DNA of 8,796 bases, from positions 1-8,796 of the forward strand of contig VMCW01000080.1 in NCBI GenBank assembly GCA_008081175.1. Direction: 5' to 3'. This DNA comes from Flavobacteriaceae bacterium. GTDB lineage: Bacteria; Bacteroidota; Bacteroidia; Flavobacteriales; Flavobacteriaceae. Each line of letters opens with the position of its first letter. Position 1 is the stretch's first letter. Of this stretch, positions 5,887-8,796 are shown in pieces. The notes under the pieces are model-generated. The model was not told the DNA's origin. It made no database searches and saw only the letters and a list, made by a program, of their open reading frames with translations. A program made the position numbers and the translations under genes.

Positions 5887-6741
5887 ATGAAACTCATTCG
5901 ATTTGGAAAACGTGACACAGAAAAGCCAGGGGTTTTACTCGAGGACGGAACACGACTTGATGTTAGTGCTTTTGGTTCTGATTTTGATGAATCTTTTTTT
6001 GGTAATGAAGGTCCATCTAAGCTGGAAGAATGGCTCAAAAAAAATCAAGCGAACTGTCCAAAAGTTGCGGATGAAATTCGTTGGGGGTCTCCTTTATGTC
6101 GTCCTTCGAAACTGGTATGTGTTGGGTTAAATTACGCAAAACATGCAGAAGAAAGCGGTATGGAAGCGCCCAAAGAACCTGTACTCTTTTTTAAGGCAAC
6201 TTCTGCTATAGTGGGACCGTATGACCCAATTGTTATCCCTAAGGGGAGTCAAAAAACAGATTGGGAGGTAGAACTGGCAGTAGTGATTGGAAAAAAGGCT
6301 TCTTACGTTTCGGAAGAAGAAGCGCTAAACCATGTAGCAGGTTATGTTTTGCACAATGACGTTAGCGAACGAGCATTTCAATTGGAACGCTCGGGTCAGT
6401 GGGTGAAGGGTAAGAGTTGCGATACCTTTGCGCCCTTAGGGCCTTTTATTGCTACTGCAAACGAAGTTGACAATCCCAACAACCTGAATCTGTGGCTAAA
6501 ACTCAATGGAGTAATGATGCAAAACAGTAGCACTTCTGATTTTATTTTTAACATTCAGCAAGTTGTGAGTTACATCAGTCAATTCATGACATTACTCCCT
6601 GGTGATATCATCTCTACGGGAACACCTTTTGGCGTAGGACTAGGAATGGATCCTCCACTTTATCTCAAAGCAGGAGACGAAGTTGAATTGGGAATTGAAG
6701 GACTGGGAATTTCAAAGCAAAAGTGCATCAGCTTCAAATGA
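5887..6741 (+). CDS. FAH-family hydrolase, probable 2,4-diketo-3-deoxy-L-fuconate hydrolase
   Basis: A 284-residue fumarylacetoacetate hydrolase family protein. A short N-terminal domain (about 1-70) precedes the catalytic fold, which opens with KLVCVGLNYAKHAEESG (75-91). Mg2+ ligands are visible as E127 and E129 in DWEVELAVVIGK and D158 in HNDVSERAFQ. K176 in KGKSCDTFAPLGP (174-186) and STGTPFGVGLG (243-253) are further hallmarks of the family. In oxidative L-fucose and L-rhamnose pathways a member of this family hydrolyses the 2,4-diketo-3-deoxy acid to pyruvate and L-lactate, which fits directly after the SDR. Other FAH members (fumarylpyruvate or acylpyruvate hydrolases) share these motifs; the operon decides the call. 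Its stop codon overlaps the start of the lactonase gene in ATGA (6738-6741), indicating translational coupling. Confidence 0.85.
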   Translation: MKLIRFGKRDTEKPGVLLEDGTRLDVSAFGSDFDESFFGNEGPSKLEEWLKKNQANCPKVADEIRWGSPLCRPSKLVCVGLNYAKHAEESGMEAPKEPVLFFKATSAIVGPYDPIVIPKGSQKTDWEVELAVVIGKKASYVSEEEALNHVAGYVLHNDVSERAFQLERSGQWVKGKSCDTFAPLGPFIATANEVDNPNNLNLWLKLNGVMMQNSSTSDFIFNIQQVVSYISQFMTLLPGDIISTGTPFGVGLGMDPPLYLKAGDEVELGIEGLGISKQKCISFK

Positions 6742-7562
6742 TTATAGACAGTCATCAGCATTTTTGGAAGTATCGCCCAGAACGGGATGTCTGGATTGAT
6801 GAAACTATGGGTGTTTTAAAGCGTGATTTTCTCCCAAAGGATTTAGCTTCTGTACTTGAAGGACAGGGTATAGATGGTTGTGTAGCGGTCCAAGCGGATC
6901 AATCTGAACAAGAAACCGAATTTTTATTGCAATGTGCCGAGGAGTACACATTTATAAAAGGAGTTGTTGGATGGGTGGATCTTTGTGATACCAACCTAGA
7001 AGAACGACTGTCCTATTTCACAAAGAACCCATTATTGAAGGGATTCAGGCATATTGCTCAGGCAGAAGAAGACGATTATTTCCTCCGAGAAAAGGTGCAA
7101 AGAGGAATAGCCATGCTTTCAAAATACCAACTGACCTTTGACTTATTGATTTATCCTCAGCAGTTACCATCAGCCATAGTTTTGGTAAAAAAATTCCCGA
7201 AACAAAAATTTGTTTTGGATCATATAGCAAAACCAGCAATCCGTTCAGAAATTCCAGAATTTTGGCGTTCACAAATACAACAACTCGCAAAAAATAAAAA
7301 TGTTTTTTGTAAACTTTCAGGAATGGTAACAGAAGCACCCACACAAGGATTCAAAAATGAAGATTTCACACCTTATATGGAGCATGTTTTTCATTGTTTT
7401 GGCCCTGAAAGGATATTATTTGGTTCAGACTGGCCTGTTTGCTTATTGGCTTCGGATTACAAAAAGGTGTTTGGTTTGGTACAAAACTTTATTTCCTCTT
7501 TTGATAAAAGAACTCAAGCTGGTATTTTAGGTGAAAATGCCATTGCTTTTTATAACTTATAA
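6738..7562 (+). CDS. COG3618 amidohydrolase, probable L-fuconolactonase
   Basis: A 274-residue TIM-barrel amidohydrolase of the COG3618 group that hydrolyses sugar lactones. Motifs are IDSHQHFW (3-10) with the metal-site pair H6/H8, KGFRHI (101-106), DHIAKP (161-166), and FGSDWPV (228-234) with the catalytic D231. In the pathway it opens L-fucono-1,5-lactone (or the 1,4-lactone) to L-fuconate. An earlier in-frame ATG at 6723 exists, but it would place the start inside the FAH gene and push five unrelated residues ahead of the canonical IDSHQHFW beginning. The ATG at 6738 overlaps the FAH stop by the ATGA pattern and matches the family N-terminus, so I choose it. The product should be cytoplasmic. 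L-rhamnono- or 2-pyrone-type lactonases of the same group are the alternative. Confidence 0.87.
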   Translation: MIIDSHQHFWKYRPERDVWIDETMGVLKRDFLPKDLASVLEGQGIDGCVAVQADQSEQETEFLLQCAEEYTFIKGVVGWVDLCDTNLEERLSYFTKNPLLKGFRHIAQAEEDDYFLREKVQRGIAMLSKYQLTFDLLIYPQQLPSAIVLVKKFPKQKFVLDHIAKPAIRSEIPEFWRSQIQQLAKNKNVFCKLSGMVTEAPTQGFKNEDFTPYMEHVFHCFGPERILFGSDWPVCLLASDYKKVFGLVQNFISSFDKRTQAGILGENAIAFYNL

Positions 7563-7570
7563 GTAGTAAT

Positions 7571-8353
7571 ATGGATTTAGGATTAGAAAAAAAAGTCATT
7601 CTTGTAACAGGAGGTTCTAAAGGTATTGGATCGGGAATTGTAGCGGTCTTAGCTCAAGAGGGCGCACTACCTGTGATTGTGGGTCGTGATCGCAAAGGCA
7701 TACAAAAGGCCGTTAAAACCTTTGCGGATGAGGGTGTTGAAGTAGGCCATGCTTTTGCAGAGCTAACAGATCCCAAACAATGTGAGCAAGCTGTTTCAAA
7801 AATACTAAAGCACTATGGTACAATTCACGGCCTGGTAAACAATGCAGGTGTTAACGATAGTATAGGTTTAGAGAAAGGAACCTACGATGAGTTTTTATTT
7901 TCCTTACATAAAAATGTGGCCCATTACTATAAAATGGCACAGCTTGTACTGCCGGAATTAAAGAAAAATAAAGGAGCAATTGTAAACATCAGTTCAAAAG
8001 TTGCAGATACGGGTCAAGGAGGTACTTCAGGATACGCTGCAGCAAATGGAGGTAGAAATGCCTTAACAAGAGAATGGGCGGTCGAGTTACTTCCTTATGC
8101 TGTTCGGGTGAACAGTGTTATTGTTTCAGAGTGTTACACTCCACTCTATAAAAAGTGGGTAGAAAGCTTTGAAAATTCAAAAGAGAAATTGACTTCCATT
8201 ACAGACAAAATACCCTTAGAAAAAAGAATGACGACCAAGGAAGAAATTGCCAATGCTGTTGCTTTTTTGCTTTCAGAAAAATCCAGTCACACCACTGGTC
8301 AATTAATTTATGTTGATGGGGGGTATGTTCATTTAGATCGGGCACTCAAATAG
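7571..8353 (+). CDS. SDR, probable L-fucose dehydrogenase with altered catalytic motif
   Basis: A 260-residue SDR: TGGSKGIG (13-20), VNNAG (89-93), N115, S142 in NISSK, Y155, and a C-terminal VDGGYVHLD (248-256). The catalytic lysine expected four residues after Y155 is replaced: the segment reads YAAANGGRNALTREWA, so N159 stands where YxxxK requires K. Serine-tyrosine spacing (13) is normal, so this is a true substitution and not a misalignment; the codon is AAT at 8045-8047. R39 and R41 after the second strand suggest NADP+ or dual cofactor use. Position between lactonase and mutarotase, and the analogy with FucX of C. jejuni, suggest oxidation of L-fucose at C1 to the lactone. The enzyme may work through an adapted proton relay, or may not be the dehydrogenase. 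It begins 8 bases after the lactonase stop. Confidence 0.78.
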   Translation: MDLGLEKKVILVTGGSKGIGSGIVAVLAQEGALPVIVGRDRKGIQKAVKTFADEGVEVGHAFAELTDPKQCEQAVSKILKHYGTIHGLVNNAGVNDSIGLEKGTYDEFLFSLHKNVAHYYKMAQLVLPELKKNKGAIVNISSKVADTGQGGTSGYAAANGGRNALTREWAVELLPYAVRVNSVIVSECYTPLYKKWVESFENSKEKLTSITDKIPLEKRMTTKEEIANAVAFLLSEKSSHTTGQLIYVDGGYVHLDRALK

Positions 8354-8357
8354 CGTT

Positions 8358-8717
8358 ATGGATTACCAAGGGGAACAACACAATATATTTTGTTTTGCAC
8401 TGGATTTAAAAAATGATCCAGAGGGAATTGAGGCTTATGTGGAATACCACAAAAAGGTTTGGCCTGAAATTTTAGATAGCCTAAAAGAAGCGGGAGTTGT
8501 TCGAGCTGAAATCTATCACGTCTTCAATCGATTGTTTCTTATTTTAGAGGGAGACGGGTCTTTTTCATTGGATCGCAAAGCCGCAATGGATGCATGCAAT
8601 CCCAAAGTACAAGAATGGGAAAAACTCATGTGGAACTACCAACAGGCCCTACCCAACTCTCCTAAAGGTGCCAAATGGATGTTGATGGATAAAATATTTG
8701 AATTTAAAAATAATTAA
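8358..8717 (+). CDS. L-rhamnose/L-fucose mutarotase (RhaM/COG3254 family)
   Basis: A 119-residue protein of the RhaM-type mutarotase family (DUF718, a small ferredoxin-like fold of about 105-120 residues). It has the opening CFALDLKNDPEGIEAYVEYHKKVWPEI (11-37) with the candidate catalytic H31 in YHKKVWPEI, IYHVFNRLFLILEGD (52-66) and WEKLMWNYQQALP (87-99). These enzymes interconvert the alpha and beta anomers of 6-deoxy sugars. In this operon it would feed the correct L-fucose anomer to the dehydrogenase. C. jejuni carries a gene of the same type in its fucose locus, so a fucose role despite the rhamnose family name is reasonable. It starts 4 bases after the SDR stop and ends 1 base before the transporter ATG. 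Confidence 0.87.
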   Translation: MDYQGEQHNIFCFALDLKNDPEGIEAYVEYHKKVWPEILDSLKEAGVVRAEIYHVFNRLFLILEGDGSFSLDRKAAMDACNPKVQEWEKLMWNYQQALPNSPKGAKWMLMDKIFEFKNN

Positions 8718-8718
8718 A

Positions 8719-8796
8719 ATGTTGAAACCTTCTATACCCATTGTATCCAAAGACAGTTTGCTCCCCTTTGCATTAATAACCTTTCTGTTTGCTTTA
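8719..8796 (+). CDS. fucP: L-fucose:H+ symporter FucP family (N-terminus only, cut by window edge)
   Basis: ATG at 8719, one base after the mutarotase stop, opens 26 codons to the window end. The residues begin MLKPSIPIVSKDSLLPFALI and end TFLFAL. The pattern VSKDxLLPF followed by a hydrophobic run is the usual opening of Bacteroidota FucP major-facilitator symporters, where the first transmembrane helix starts. The rest of the gene lies outside. Transport of L-fucose fits the catabolic genes upstream and makes this the seventh gene of the same transcription unit. With only 26 residues the family call rests partly on context. Confidence 0.68.
   Translation, partial: MLKPSIPIVSKDSLLPFALITFLFAL

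Noticed and set aside
5745..6038. 97-codon minus-strand frame across the SDR/FAH junction
   Set aside because: Serine-rich composition typical of an antisense shadow; it spans two well-supported genes.
6723..6737. Earlier lactonase start adding five residues
   Set aside because: The family N-terminus begins at IDSHQHFW, and the ATG at 6738 overlaps the preceding stop in the coupled ATGA form.
7045..7344. 99-codon minus-strand frame inside the lactonase gene
   Set aside because: Antisense to a gene with intact amidohydrolase motifs; apparent hydrophobicity comes from reverse reading of lysine/asparagine codons.

Overview
The window looks like a chromosomal segment of a Gram-negative Bacteroidota, most likely a marine or free-living Flavobacteriia. 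The evidence is AT-rich DNA, gene starts preceded by A-rich rather than Shine-Dalgarno sequence, promoter-like TTG / TAnnTTTG elements of the flavobacterial type, signal-peptide proteins and a Bacteroidota-style lipoprotein. The genus cannot be fixed from this sequence.

Left part (1-3255) holds unlinked housekeeping or hypothetical genes. They are a secreted protein of unknown function cut by the window edge (1-512, minus), a divergent SDR oxidoreductase (616-1416, plus), and a minus-strand pair made of a YqaA-type membrane protein and a class I SAM methyltransferase (2487 to 1418). Then come a 53-residue four-cysteine zinc-ribbon protein (2546-2707, plus) and a minus-strand pair of a 29-residue single-span membrane micropeptide (3166-3255) and a small lipoprotein (2717-3160). 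The two tiny genes were found by direct translation.

Right part (3421-8796) is one tightly packed plus-strand operon for L-fucose catabolism that continues past the window. In order it encodes a UxaA-family dehydratase, an SDR dehydrogenase, a fumarylacetoacetate hydrolase (FAH) family enzyme, a COG3618 amidohydrolase/lactonase, a second SDR, a RhaM-type sugar mutarotase, and the start of an FucP-type L-fucose:H+ symporter. Together these make a complete non-phosphorylative (oxidative) route. Fucose is taken up by FucP and anomerised by the mutarotase. SDR 7571-8353 oxidises it to the lactone, 6738-7562 hydrolyses the lactone, and 3421-5085 dehydrates L-fuconate to 2-keto-3-deoxy-L-fuconate. 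SDR 5095-5880 oxidises that to the 2,4-diketo acid, and the FAH enzyme 5887-6741 cleaves it to pyruvate and L-lactate.

The main points of interest are: (1) the pathway combines a Campylobacter jejuni-like upper half (UxaA dehydratase, SDR, lactonase, mutarotase, FucP) with a Xanthomonas-like lower half (SDR plus FAH hydrolase); (2) the putative L-fucose dehydrogenase has Asn where the SDR catalytic Lys should be; (3) the small membrane micropeptide sits directly in front of the lipoprotein gene. Pathway roles are assigned from family membership and synteny and are not proven by the sequence. I see no mobile element, CRISPR array, tRNA or rRNA, and no gene-free stretch longer than 300 bases.
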